Assembly (NCBI RefSeq): GCF_900086715.1
Contig: NZ_FLKH01000009.1
Location: 212,238 to 276,237, forward strand
DNA length: 64,000 bases
Source of the DNA: Gracilibacillus timonensis
Lineage (GTDB): Bacteria; Bacillota; Bacilli; Bacillales; Amphibacillaceae
Direction: 5' to 3'
In this document: positions 43,572 to 51,730 of the stretch, piece after piece
Numbering within the stretch: position 1 is the first letter of the stretch
Layout of the letters: each line of letters opens with the position of its first letter
Notes under the pieces: model-generated
Databases searched by the model: none
What the model was told of the DNA's origin: nothing
Seen by the model: only the letters and a program-made list of their open reading frames with translations
Translations under genes and position numbers: made by a program

Positions 43572-45479
43572 GTGCAGATTAGATTAAAAGGAAACTACCA
43601 ACCATTTCTAACGGGATTAGAGCAACTAGCTGAAGAGCAAAATGTCTCCATTGAGGCTGAGGGAATCGGCTTAACCATCGAAAAGAACACGGATGAAGAA
43701 ACCATCATCTCTTATCGTAACGGAGAAGGAATTATTTATTACGGGAAACCGTACCACGTATATCGAGCATTTGGCTTATTTATTGAAAGACTAGCAGGAG
43801 GTCAGGCGTTTGAACTAAGAGAAACGCCACAATTTCAATCGATGGGGCCGATGTTCGACTTTTCAAGAAATGCAGTCATGCGGGTAGACCAATTAAAAGG
43901 AATGCTCAGAAGACTTGCGATGATGGGATTCAATGCTGCCATGTTATACATGGAAGATACGTATGAAGTAAGGGAACAACCTTACTTTGGTTATATGCGC
44001 GGTCGTTATAGCCAGGCGGAATTGAAGGAATTGGATGATTATGCTTATCAATTGGGGATTGAGCTGATTCCATGTATACAAACATTAGCCCACTTGGAAG
44101 AATTTTTAAAGTGGGATGCAGCGGCATATCTAAAGGATACCCGTGGCGTGCTACTAACAGAACAAGAAGAAACGTATCATTTCTTGCGGCAAATGATCAC
44201 AGCAGCACAGGAACCATTTCGCAGTAATCGCATCCATATAGGGATGGATGAAGCAGAAGAGCTGGGCAGGGGCGTTTATTTGAATCGCTTTGGCTATCGT
44301 GATCGTTTGGATATCATGTTAGAGCATTTAGATCGTGTGATCGAAATCACGGAAGGACTAGGGCTAAGCGTGATGCTTTGGAGTGATATGTTTATCAAGC
44401 TTGCTTCGGAATCTGGTGAAGATCAATACAACATGGAGACAGAGATATCGGAAGAAATGCAGGGTAAGATTCCAAGCAGCGTTACGCTCATGTATTGGGA
44501 CTATTTCCACACAAAGAAAGAAGATTATAAAACACTAATTGCTAAGCATAAAAAATTAGGTCAAACCCCGGCTTTTGCAGGCGGTATTTGGGTGTGGAAC
44601 ACATTTGCTACCAAATATGATTTGTCACTAAAAACAAGTAAAGCAGCCCTGCAAGCCAGCAAGGAAGAAGGTATTCAAGATGTATTTGTTACCTTGTGGG
44701 GAGATGACGGATATGAGAATAACTGTTTCAGCGCCTTACTGGGGTTGCAATTATACGCGGAGCATCAATACCAAACGAATGTAAGCACAGACCATCTCTA
44801 TCGTCGGACTAAATTCTGTACCGGGTTAGAAGCGGAGCAATTCCTTTTGTTGAGTCAATTAGATAATATCCCTGGTGTGGAAGAGGGAAATCTGGATCAA
44901 ACGAACCCATCCAAGTTTTTACTTTGGCAGGATGTCCTGCTTGGCTTATTTGATAAGCACATCGAGGGATTAGATATCGGATCCCATTACCAGGCATTAG
45001 CACAAAAAATCAGATCGCAAAGAAAGGAGCAGACCTCCCTCGATTTTATCATGGAAGTGCCTGAAAAGCTTTGTGATGTCCTAGCAAAAAAAGCGTCCAT
45101 TGGTATTGAACTAAAGCAAGCTTATGATTCTAAGCATTTCGATGTATTACGTGATATCGCTGATAACAAAATCCCGGAAATTATCGAATTAGTACGAGTA
45201 TTGCACGCAGCCCATAAAGAGCAATGGCTAACTATTAATAAACCATTTGGTTGGGAAGTAATTGATATTCGCTATGGCGGCTTAATTGCTCGATTGCAAA
45301 CCGCAGCAGAACGAGTGAATACGTATGTGAGAGGGGAGGTATCGACTATAGATGAACTGGAACAAGAGCGGTTGCCATACAACCATCAAGTAGCTAACTC
45401 CACCGGGCTTGGCTGGTCCAGTTACTATTATCGCATTGCTTCGCCAAATGTGTTTTTTCACGTATTACCTATCTATTAA
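43572..45479 (+). CDS. Intracellular GH20 exo-beta-hexosaminidase (GH20C-like)
   Basis: Glycosidase removing terminal GlcNAc, GalNAc or glucosamine from short oligosaccharides, 635 aa without signal peptide. A small N-terminal domain (1-95) precedes the TIM barrel. GPMFDFSRNAVMRVDQLKGMLRRLAMMGFN starts the barrel, and the catalytic Asp-Glu pair is in IHIGMDEAEELGRG (about residues 224-225). Trp-rich substrate loops are MYWDYFH and GGIWVWNTFATKYD. The closest type I recall is the Gram-positive cytosolic group including streptococcal GH20C. GTG start with GGAGGAGGGG. Following a NagR-controlled importer, it should trim imported chitooligomers. Confidence 0.88.
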   Translation: MQIRLKGNYQPFLTGLEQLAEEQNVSIEAEGIGLTIEKNTDEETIISYRNGEGIIYYGKPYHVYRAFGLFIERLAGGQAFELRETPQFQSMGPMFDFSRNAVMRVDQLKGMLRRLAMMGFNAAMLYMEDTYEVREQPYFGYMRGRYSQAELKELDDYAYQLGIELIPCIQTLAHLEEFLKWDAAAYLKDTRGVLLTEQEETYHFLRQMITAAQEPFRSNRIHIGMDEAEELGRGVYLNRFGYRDRLDIMLEHLDRVIEITEGLGLSVMLWSDMFIKLASESGEDQYNMETEISEEMQGKIPSSVTLMYWDYFHTKKEDYKTLIAKHKKLGQTPAFAGGIWVWNTFATKYDLSLKTSKAALQASKEEGIQDVFVTLWGDDGYENNCFSALLGLQLYAEHQYQTNVSTDHLYRRTKFCTGLEAEQFLLLSQLDNIPGVEEGNLDQTNPSKFLLWQDVLLGLFDKHIEGLDIGSHYQALAQKIRSQRKEQTSLDFIMEVPEKLCDVLAKKASIGIELKQAYDSKHFDVLRDIADNKIPEIIELVRVLHAAHKEQWLTINKPFGWEVIDIRYGGLIARLQTAAERVNTYVRGEVSTIDELEQERLPYNHQVANSTGLGWSSYYYRIASPNVFFHVLPIY

Positions 45480-45583
45480 TCTATGTTAATAAAAAGAATA
45501 GGAATCAACTCCCCTTTCTGGTATGATGATGATAAGTTTTTCATCTGTTGGGATTTCAAAATAGAAAGGGGAGAAAGAAGACC

Positions 45584-46000
45584 ATGATATTGTATTTGTT
45601 TGCTCTAGCAGCTGTTATTGCTGGAATTGGTATTATGATGATTTATCGTCAAACCTTGGATGCCATCATTGAGAATCCAGAAAAGATGGCGGAAGCGCAA
45701 CAACGCTTTTTTTTAAGAATTGCTTTTGTGGAAGTGCTTCCTATTTTGTTAGTTATTGTAGGATTTGTCTTGGGAAATGGGCAATCCTTTCAGCAAGGCG
45801 AGATATTAATCCCTGCTGTTATCATGATTGCTATCGTCTGTTTTAATGTTTTTTATACCTTGTCACAACGAACACAAGCTGGTCGTAACGCGGAAAAGGT
45901 CGCAGAAAACATAAGGGTATTAGCGATGGTTACTTTATCGCTATCTATCTCGATTCCACTCGTTTCTTTTATCATCATGTGGGTGTTAGTCAATCAGTAA
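45584..46000 (+). CDS. Membrane protein resembling an ATP-synthase c-subunit hairpin
   Basis: 138 aa with four hydrophobic helices. The first half reads like an F-type c subunit: a glycine-rich helix (YLFALAAVIAGIGIMMIY), a polar loop (ENPEKMAEAQQRFF, compare RQPE...Q) and a second helix with a central carboxylate (LRIAFVEVLPILLVIVGFVL, compare FIGxALxEALPI). Two more helices follow after residue 75. It is not in an atp operon. Function unknown; it could be an ion-binding proteolipid. ATG at 45584 after AAAGGGGAG. The similarity is my reading by eye. Confidence 0.6.
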   Translation: MILYLFALAAVIAGIGIMMIYRQTLDAIIENPEKMAEAQQRFFLRIAFVEVLPILLVIVGFVLGNGQSFQQGEILIPAVIMIAIVCFNVFYTLSQRTQAGRNAEKVAENIRVLAMVTLSLSISIPLVSFIIMWVLVNQ

Positions 46001-46052
46001 GTGTGTGGCGATTTGTGCTTGATCGTCAACAAATTAAGTTAGGAGGGAGTAT

Positions 46053-47078
46053 ATGACAACCTATTCCTTAGTGATTGGTTCTTATGGAAAAGAGGAAGAT
46101 AAGACCATTCAATTTGTTTCCTACCATTCGGATAAGCAGCAATTTCAATGGGAAGATAGTTTATCCGGTGTTGCTTCCCCTTCCTTTCTAGCAGTTGGTA
46201 CACAAGCTTCCTCTCTTTATACAATAAGTGAGCAAGAGAGAGGGGAAGTGATCTTCTTCAATCAAGGAAAGCATTGGCAGGAAAATAGCCGTCAATCGAC
46301 AGGGGCAGGTCCTTGTCATCTACATATAAAGGAAGAGTCTGGTTATCTACTAACGGCCAATTACGGAGGAGGAACAATTTCACTACATCCAATAAAAAAA
46401 GACGGCACTGTTCAACCATGTACCGATACTTATAAATTAGGAGACGTCCAGAATGTTTCTCACCCTCATATGTGTTATCCCATCGGAAAGGATCATCATT
46501 ACTTAGTGACTGATCTAGGGCAGGACCAACTATTTCTATTTCGTGTAGATGATAAGCGTCATCGATTAATAAAGAAGCATGCATTTTCATTATCGGAAGG
46601 GTCGGGGCCAAGACATATAGCCATTCATCCGTCGTTAGGGGTTGTTTACATTGTCAATGAATTTTCTTCTACCGTCTCGGTATATCAATACGATGAATAT
46701 ACCAAGCATTTGGAGTGGAAACAACAAATAGCAACAGTAGAAGCACACGAAACAGAGGGTAACTATGGAGCGGATATTCACTTATCACCTGATGGTGCTT
46801 ACTTGTATACTTCTAACCGTGGAAGAGACACGATATCACGCTTTCAAGTATTGCGAAACGGCAGCTTAAGTTATTTGGATCAGAAGTCGACAGGTGGAAA
46901 ATGGCCAAGAAATTTTACGATAACAAATGATGGAGAATTTATGTTTATTGCAAATGAGCATAGTGATCAAATATCTGTATTACAAGTGGGTGAAAAAGGA
47001 GAATTGATGAAAATAAAAACTCAATTTAAGATGAACGCTCCCACTTGCTTATTAACCTATGAAAGGAATGTGATGTAA
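46053..47078 (+). CDS. Lactonase-family beta-propeller protein (6-phosphogluconolactonase type)
   Basis: Seven-bladed propeller of the YkgB/Pgl lactonase family, 341 aa, hydrolysing sugar lactones. Family repeats: FLAVGTQASSLYTISE, GAGPCHLHIKEESGYLLTANYGGGTISLHPI, HMCYPIGKDHHYLVTDLGQDQLFLF and GADIHLSPDGAYLYTSNRG. The usual substrate is 6-phosphogluconolactone. Beside a chitin regulon it might instead open aldono-lactones of oxidised amino sugars, but this is speculation. AGGAGGGAG before the ATG; the acetyltransferase start overlaps its stop. Confidence 0.88.
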   Translation: MTTYSLVIGSYGKEEDKTIQFVSYHSDKQQFQWEDSLSGVASPSFLAVGTQASSLYTISEQERGEVIFFNQGKHWQENSRQSTGAGPCHLHIKEESGYLLTANYGGGTISLHPIKKDGTVQPCTDTYKLGDVQNVSHPHMCYPIGKDHHYLVTDLGQDQLFLFRVDDKRHRLIKKHAFSLSEGSGPRHIAIHPSLGVVYIVNEFSSTVSVYQYDEYTKHLEWKQQIATVEAHETEGNYGADIHLSPDGAYLYTSNRGRDTISRFQVLRNGSLSYLDQKSTGGKWPRNFTITNDGEFMFIANEHSDQISVLQVGEKGELMKIKTQFKMNAPTCLLTYERNVM

Positions 47079-47536
47079 TGACGGACATGTTGGTCAATCT
47101 TCAATCGCCATTGTTAGATAATCTGCAAGAAACGGATGATTTCATTATTAGGCCTGTTTTGCCACCAGAGAGACATATTGTGTTAGGATGGGTGAGGGAG
47201 CATTTTGCAGAAAATTGGGTGAGCGAATGCGAGGTTGCTTGCTCTACTGTACCAACCAATTGTTTTATTGCCATTAATGGAAATGAATTATTAGGGTTTG
47301 CCTGTATCGATACCACCTTCCGTAACTTCTTTGGACCAACAGGGGTTAAAGAAGAAGCAAGGGGAAAGGGAATTGGTTACAGGCTACTCGTACATAGTTT
47401 GAACGAGATGAAGAATAAAGGCTATGCCTACGCGATTATTGGAGACGCTGGGCCAGTTGAATTTTACCAAAAAAAAGTAGGTGCTGTGCCGATTGATAAT
47501 CCACCAGCATTGAAAGCAATACCCTACTTAAAATAA
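47078..47536 (+). CDS. GNAT-family N-acetyltransferase
   Basis: 152 aa. Acetyl-CoA site in GPTGVKEEARGKGIGYRLLVHSLNEMKNKGYAYAIIGDAGPVEFYQKKVGA (RGKGIG loop). The start ATG overlaps the lactonase stop by one base, so the two are translated together. The C-terminal IGDAGPVEFYQK pattern is shared with acetyltransferases found in amino-sugar clusters. The substrate is unknown; a glucosamine derivative is a reasonable guess. Confidence 0.85.
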   Translation: MTDMLVNLQSPLLDNLQETDDFIIRPVLPPERHIVLGWVREHFAENWVSECEVACSTVPTNCFIAINGNELLGFACIDTTFRNFFGPTGVKEEARGKGIGYRLLVHSLNEMKNKGYAYAIIGDAGPVEFYQKKVGAVPIDNPPALKAIPYLK

Positions 47537-47587
47537 TAAAGGATCATTTGTGTTGCACGATCTTGTAAGATCAGAAAGTATCCCATG

Positions 47588-47780
47588 TTTGGCACAATAC
47601 ATAATAGGAGGCAGAACGATTTTGAACATGAGTTAATCGGAGAAGCGATAAGACGGATGATGTTAAGTAGCCAGTTCATCTATTCCATGTCGTAAGATTG
47701 ATAGTTTGCCAATGCTAGCAGATAAAACGATGAAACGCACCACTCCGTAAAGGGCTCTGCTTAACAGCGTCCCGCCTTAT
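47588..47780. repeat. Degenerate inverted-repeat element
   Basis: Imperfect arms AGCGATAAGACGGATGATGT (about 47643) and, inverted, ATCGATAAGGCGGGACGCTG (ending about 47780), about 100 bases apart. The outer left part (CATAATAGGAGGCAGAACGA) matches the minus strand near 17600. No gene is seen in 47537-48018, and this together with the repeat at 47811 fills most of it. Confidence 0.45.
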
Positions 47781-47810
47781 CGATAGTCAGCATTTTCTTT
47801 TGATGATATA

Positions 47811-47880
47811 AGTTGAATGAAATCATGCAAGCAAAGACTTGCTGTCACACGTTTTTGTTAGTCTCCTCATGCTGCAAGAG
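47811..47880. repeat. MITE-like dispersed repeat, shortened copy C
   Basis: ATATAAGTTGAATGAAAT followed directly by GCAAAGACTT, CACACG and TTTTTGTTA, in the order of copy A (11316-11482) but lacking the central palindrome. Confidence 0.55.
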
Positions 47881-48018
47881 GCTAAACCAACGTAAGTCTC
47901 TTTTATAATAGTCCTTCGTTTTAGATGATGGATTGGAGTGACACATAATCGAAACAATGATACACTATAGAAAGGAAGAATAGTACACTGTAAATTTTTG
48001 AAAATAAGGAAGGTAGAC

Positions 48019-49503
48019 ATGAACGACAATCAAACGAGTACAGACGTGATATTAATTGGTGCTGGAGTCATGAGTGCAACCTTAGGGACGTTGATCAAGG
48101 AATTGGCACCGAACTGGAAGATACAAGTATTTGAAAAACTAGATAAGCCCGGCGAAGAAAGCTCCAATGAATGGAACAATGCTGGTACGGGTCATGCCGC
48201 GCTTTGCGAATTAAATTACACATCTGAAAAATCGGATGGCACGATGGATTTAACGAAAGCCAATAATGTCAATGAACAATTTCAAGTATCCAAACAGTTT
48301 TGGACTCATTTGGTAAAAACGAATTTAATCGATAACCCGCAGGATTTTATTGAATCCATTCCTCATATTAGTTTTGTTCAAGGGGATGACAATGTCCGTT
48401 TTTTAAAAAAGCGTTATCAAGCCTTGGCGGAAAATCCTTTATTTAAAGGAATTGAATATAGCGCAGAGCTCGAAAAACTAGCAGAATGGATGCCTTTGAT
48501 GATGCGGGATCGAACGGCGGAAGAACCGATAGCCGCCACACGAATTGTCTCTGGGACCGATGTGAACTTCGGGGCATTAACCCGGAAATTATTTGAGCAT
48601 TTAGAAGAAAAAGAAACAGAAGTATTTTATCAACATACCGTAGAATCTATCAAACGGGATCGAGACGGCAGATGGAATGTTCGTGTTCGCGATCACGTCA
48701 ACAACCATGTCAAAAATCATACAGCAAAGTTTATTTTTATCGGTGCTGGCGGAGGCAGTATTCATTTATTGCAAAAGACAGGTATTAAAGAAGGGAAGCA
48801 GATGGGTGGTTTTCCTGTAAGCGGACTCTTTATGGTATGCAATAATCCAGAAGTTGTCAAACAACACCACGCCAAGGTATATGGCAAGGCTAAGGTTGGT
48901 GCACCGCCTATGTCTGTTCCGCATTTAGACACTCGTTTTATCAATCAGGAAAAGTCATTGTTATTCGGGCCTTTTGCAGGGTTTTCGCCCAAATTTCTAA
49001 AGACCGGCTCTAACTGGGATTTAATAAAGTCGGTGAAACCGAATAATCTATTCACCATGTTGTCCGCGGGATTCAAAAATATCCCATTAACGAAATATCT
49101 AATCCAACAGGTGCTGTTATCCAAAGAACAACGTATGGAAGAACTTAGAGATTTTATTCCAAATGCAAAGCTTGAAGATTGGGATTTATTAGTTGCGGGA
49201 CAGCGTGTACAGGTGATTAAAGATACCGAAGACGGTGGAAAAGGAACCTTGCAATTTGGTACAGAGGTAGTTACCGCCGAAGATGGCTCCATCGCTGCTT
49301 TACTTGGTGCCTCACCAGGTGCGTCTACAGCAGTATCAGCTATGCTTGGTTTATTGCAGGATTGTTTCCCAGAAGAATTTAAAGCGTGGGAACCAAAGAT
49401 CAAAGAGATGATACCATCCTATGGAAAAAGGTTGTTAGATCATCCTCAATTAATAGAAGAAATCCACGAAACTACCGATAAGGCATTAGCGCTAGACGTG
49501 TAG
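48019..49503 (+). CDS. mqo: Malate:quinone oxidoreductase
   Basis: FAD-dependent, membrane-associated enzyme that oxidises malate to oxaloacetate and reduces quinone. The N-terminal dinucleotide fold [21 protein letters not shown] (residues 10-30) and motifs [51 protein letters not shown] and [14 protein letters not shown] are complete. About 494 aa from the ATG at 48019 (AAGGAAGG upstream). Monocistronic, with a terminator after the stop. Mqo is an alternative to NAD-dependent malate dehydrogenase. Confidence 0.96.
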   Translation: MNDNQTSTDVILIGAGVMSATLGTLIKELAPNWKIQVFEKLDKPGEESSNEWNNAGTGHAALCELNYTSEKSDGTMDLTKANNVNEQFQVSKQFWTHLVKTNLIDNPQDFIESIPHISFVQGDDNVRFLKKRYQALAENPLFKGIEYSAELEKLAEWMPLMMRDRTAEEPIAATRIVSGTDVNFGALTRKLFEHLEEKETEVFYQHTVESIKRDRDGRWNVRVRDHVNNHVKNHTAKFIFIGAGGGSIHLLQKTGIKEGKQMGGFPVSGLFMVCNNPEVVKQHHAKVYGKAKVGAPPMSVPHLDTRFINQEKSLLFGPFAGFSPKFLKTGSNWDLIKSVKPNNLFTMLSAGFKNIPLTKYLIQQVLLSKEQRMEELRDFIPNAKLEDWDLLVAGQRVQVIKDTEDGGKGTLQFGTEVVTAEDGSIAALLGASPGASTAVSAMLGLLQDCFPEEFKAWEPKIKEMIPSYGKRLLDHPQLIEEIHETTDKALALDV

Positions 49504-49543
49504 GTAGAGAACTACAGAGCGCTAATGAATGATCCAATAGTAC

Positions 49544-49585
49544 AATTGGCTTCTTCTGTAATGGAATAGAAGCCAATTTTATTTT
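49544..49585 (+). terminator. Terminator after mqo
   Basis: AATTGGCTTCT / AGAAGCCAATT with a 13-base loop, then TTATTTTG. Confidence 0.8.
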
Positions 49586-49666
49586 GTGTAAACATAAGTA
49601 GAACGTTATTTTATTTGAAATGCAGTTATCTGCTAAGAACACACGCACTTTTTCTAAAACAAATAA

Positions 49667-49700
49667 TCCCTGTTTTGTTTTGAACGGAACAAAACAGGGA
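49667..49700. other. Strong isolated hairpin upstream of the Spo0E-like gene
   Basis: Perfect 13-bp stem TCCCTGTTTTGTT / AACAAAACAGGGA with an 8-base loop, 41 bases before the ATG of the small gene. There is no U-run on the plus strand. It may be a leader structure or an operator. Confidence 0.6.
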
Positions 49701-49741
49701 ATGATTGTAGCAATAATAAAATAGAAGGAGTTTTCATTCTG

Positions 49742-49888
49742 ATGACATTGGAACAGAAAATAGAATCCATGAGAGAAACATTATATTTATTATACGAGCA
49801 AGACGCAAATTATGAAGAAATTTTAAAGACCTCAACCGACCTAGATCAACTATTAAATCAACTTAGAGGACAGTATGCAAACGATTAA
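49742..49888 (+). CDS. Spo0E-like aspartyl-phosphate phosphatase, 48 aa
   Basis: Short two-helix protein too small for usual gene cut-offs. It begins MTLEQKIESMRETLYLLYEQ, and the second helix carries STDLDQLLNQ, the Spo0E-family signature (SxxLD). Members dephosphorylate Spo0A-P and so delay sporulation. AGAAGGAG lies 11 bases before the ATG, a longer spacing than usual. A strong hairpin precedes it. Its last codons overlap the tail of the convergent ATP-grasp gene. Confidence 0.82.
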   Translation: MTLEQKIESMRETLYLLYEQDANYEEILKTSTDLDQLLNQLRGQYAND

Positions 49889-50697
49889 GAGATAACCTTC
49901 CTTGGCAGTGGTGATGTCGGAAAAGGAGGTTCATTATGTCTGGATAAGTATTGATAAATGGTTTGAGCTACTGTATATGGCTGTTGACTCAGCCCTTGGT
50001 TTCCGAATAATACATTGAATTCTAGAATATAATAGCGATGATGACTGTATAATACATCAAATCCTGCATGATTAATATGAAGTCTTTTGGCAAGCTGTCT
50101 TACCATTTGAACAGCTTCATTGGGTATATCCGTATAATGAACCTCGCCACCCTGTGCAATATTATGAAGAAAGTCTCCCTTTTGCCCACTTCGCCAGTAA
50201 GCGGCATACACCTCATCTCCAACCACACAAACACGCAGATCCTGTCCATCGTTGGGCAGGTATTCTTGAATGTATAAAACTTCATTAGATTGGGCATAGG
50301 TTAATAATTCCTGTTTATCCGTTATCAGAAAGACACCTTGTCCCATAGAGCTTTTCACTTCCTTTGCAACAAAGGGAAATGGGAATGTATCGAGTATTTT
50401 TGTTATATTGGCTGCTGTATTGGAAAGAATCTCGGTGTAAGGAACGTGCTGTGGAACCACTCCTTGAAGAACCCGAGTCATTTCTATTTTGTCTGCCCCG
50501 ATTTGCAAGGTTTCTATACTGGGAAAAATCGACTTATTTAATCCGTAAACCAGCGTAGATACCTGCCAAGTCTCTGGGAAAAGAATCACATCTGCTTGTT
50601 TAATTACATCCATTTCGCGGAACATAAGCTCCGGTTTGATGTAGGTTATTCCGGGTATGCCAATAGTGCGAAAGGCATTAAATGATATCAATTTCAT
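49885..50697 (-). CDS. RimK-like ATP-grasp ligase
   Basis: About 270 aa. ATP-grasp features: FPFVAKEVKSSMGQGVFLITDKQEL (lysine and glycine-rich loop), LYIQEYLPNDGQDLRVCVVGDEVYAAYWRSG and the Mg-binding end HAGFDVLYSHHRYYILEFNVLFGNQGL. RimK-group enzymes join an amino acid or peptide to a carboxylate; the acceptor here is unknown. ATG at 50697 with a GAGGAAA site; the frame extending to 50841 is not supported. Tail-to-tail overlap of 4 bases with the Spo0E-like gene. Confidence 0.82.
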   Translation of the reverse strand: MKLISFNAFRTIGIPGITYIKPELMFREMDVIKQADVILFPETWQVSTLVYGLNKSIFPSIETLQIGADKIEMTRVLQGVVPQHVPYTEILSNTAANITKILDTFPFPFVAKEVKSSMGQGVFLITDKQELLTYAQSNEVLYIQEYLPNDGQDLRVCVVGDEVYAAYWRSGQKGDFLHNIAQGGEVHYTDIPNEAVQMVRQLAKRLHINHAGFDVLYSHHRYYILEFNVLFGNQGLSQQPYTVAQTIYQYLSRHNEPPFPTSPLPRKVIS

Positions 50698-51000
50698 GCT
50701 TGATTTCCTCATCTCTGTTTGGATTAACGTTTTTATCATAGCACAAAATCTAGAAAACAGTAAGTTATCATTTGTTTGTGGGGGCATTACTAGATTGATA
50801 TATAGTAAGATATAATCTATATCTAAGTAGTCTTCAAACATGTTCGTACTGCTTTTTAATCCAGTACTGCAAATTTGGATTATTTAAAGTAGAACCTTTT
50901 CGCGAACAGTGAGTTCGGCCGTTTTTACGCTTGGCGAGCGCTCTGGGAATATGTATCGCGCTCCATGGCAGCGGAAGCCGTGCTAAGGTATCGCGATAAT
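50698..51000. other. Gene-free stretch with a GC-richer inverted repeat
   Basis: About 300 bases. From 50900 the composition becomes clearly more GC-rich than the surroundings, with TATCGCG...CGCGATA enclosing GGCAGCGGAAGCCGTGC, and GAACAGTGAGTTC. No ORF. It may be a remnant or a dispersed element. Confidence 0.35.
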
Positions 51001-51564
51001 TCACTCATTCGAAATACATGACAATCCATTTGTTGTAAATTGAATAATGATGTGTGCCATTTGTTCAGGCGACTGTTTGGTATCGTTTGCCAGCCAGTCT
51101 TTAATCACATGAATCGCTCCGCTGATAATAAAGGTACTGAGGTAAGAGGCCTTTTCCTGATCCGGAATTTTTGTTTGATTCATTAAGAAGTCTTTTGCGA
51201 TATGCATGATTCGTTTTTCAAAATTGGTACCGATTTGCTGATGTAATAGGGTGTAACAGATGTCCTTATTCTCTTCAATATACTCTAAAAGCTTCTTCGT
51301 CATTTGGACCGATCTGTGTTCTACTAACTCATTTTCCTGTAAATATTTATTCATTTCTTCAATAATCTCAGTTTCTATTTGGTAAAGTAAATCTTCTTGA
51401 TCGGCGAAATGAGTGTAAAAGGTGGAACGGTTGATGTCAGCCTTCTCACATATTTCTTTGACTGTAATGGCAGTAAAAGGCTTTTCATTTAGCAAAGAAA
51501 TAAAGCTTTCTTTTAAAGTCATCAAGGTATATTTCTTACGTCGGTCGATTTTCTTCTCCATCAT
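51001..51564 (-). CDS. TetR/AcrR-family regulator
   Basis: 187 aa. HTH region TLMTLKESFISLLNEKPFTAITVKEICEKADINRSTFYTHFADQEDLLYQIE (residues 13-64) and an all-helical ligand domain. AGGAGG-type site before the start. It is divergent from the MMPL exporter at 51731, which it probably represses; the 160-base shared gap would hold the operator. The C-terminal domain resembles that of the group with an ITVKEICEKADINRSTFYTHF helix found next to YhgE and MMPL pumps. Confidence 0.9.
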   Translation of the reverse strand: MMEKKIDRRKKYTLMTLKESFISLLNEKPFTAITVKEICEKADINRSTFYTHFADQEDLLYQIETEIIEEMNKYLQENELVEHRSVQMTKKLLEYIEENKDICYTLLHQQIGTNFEKRIMHIAKDFLMNQTKIPDQEKASYLSTFIISGAIHVIKDWLANDTKQSPEQMAHIIIQFTTNGLSCISNE

Positions 51565-51730
51565 TTCTTTTCCTCCTGCCTAAAAAATATGAATATTCTG
51601 TGACATCCCAACACTTTTTCAGCAAATGTTGGGCTTACGACACAATTTCGTGAACTGTTTGTTGATTATCCAACACGATGTCTATATAATAATAAAATGG
51701 ATGGAGGATAAAATCAAGAAGGGATGATCA

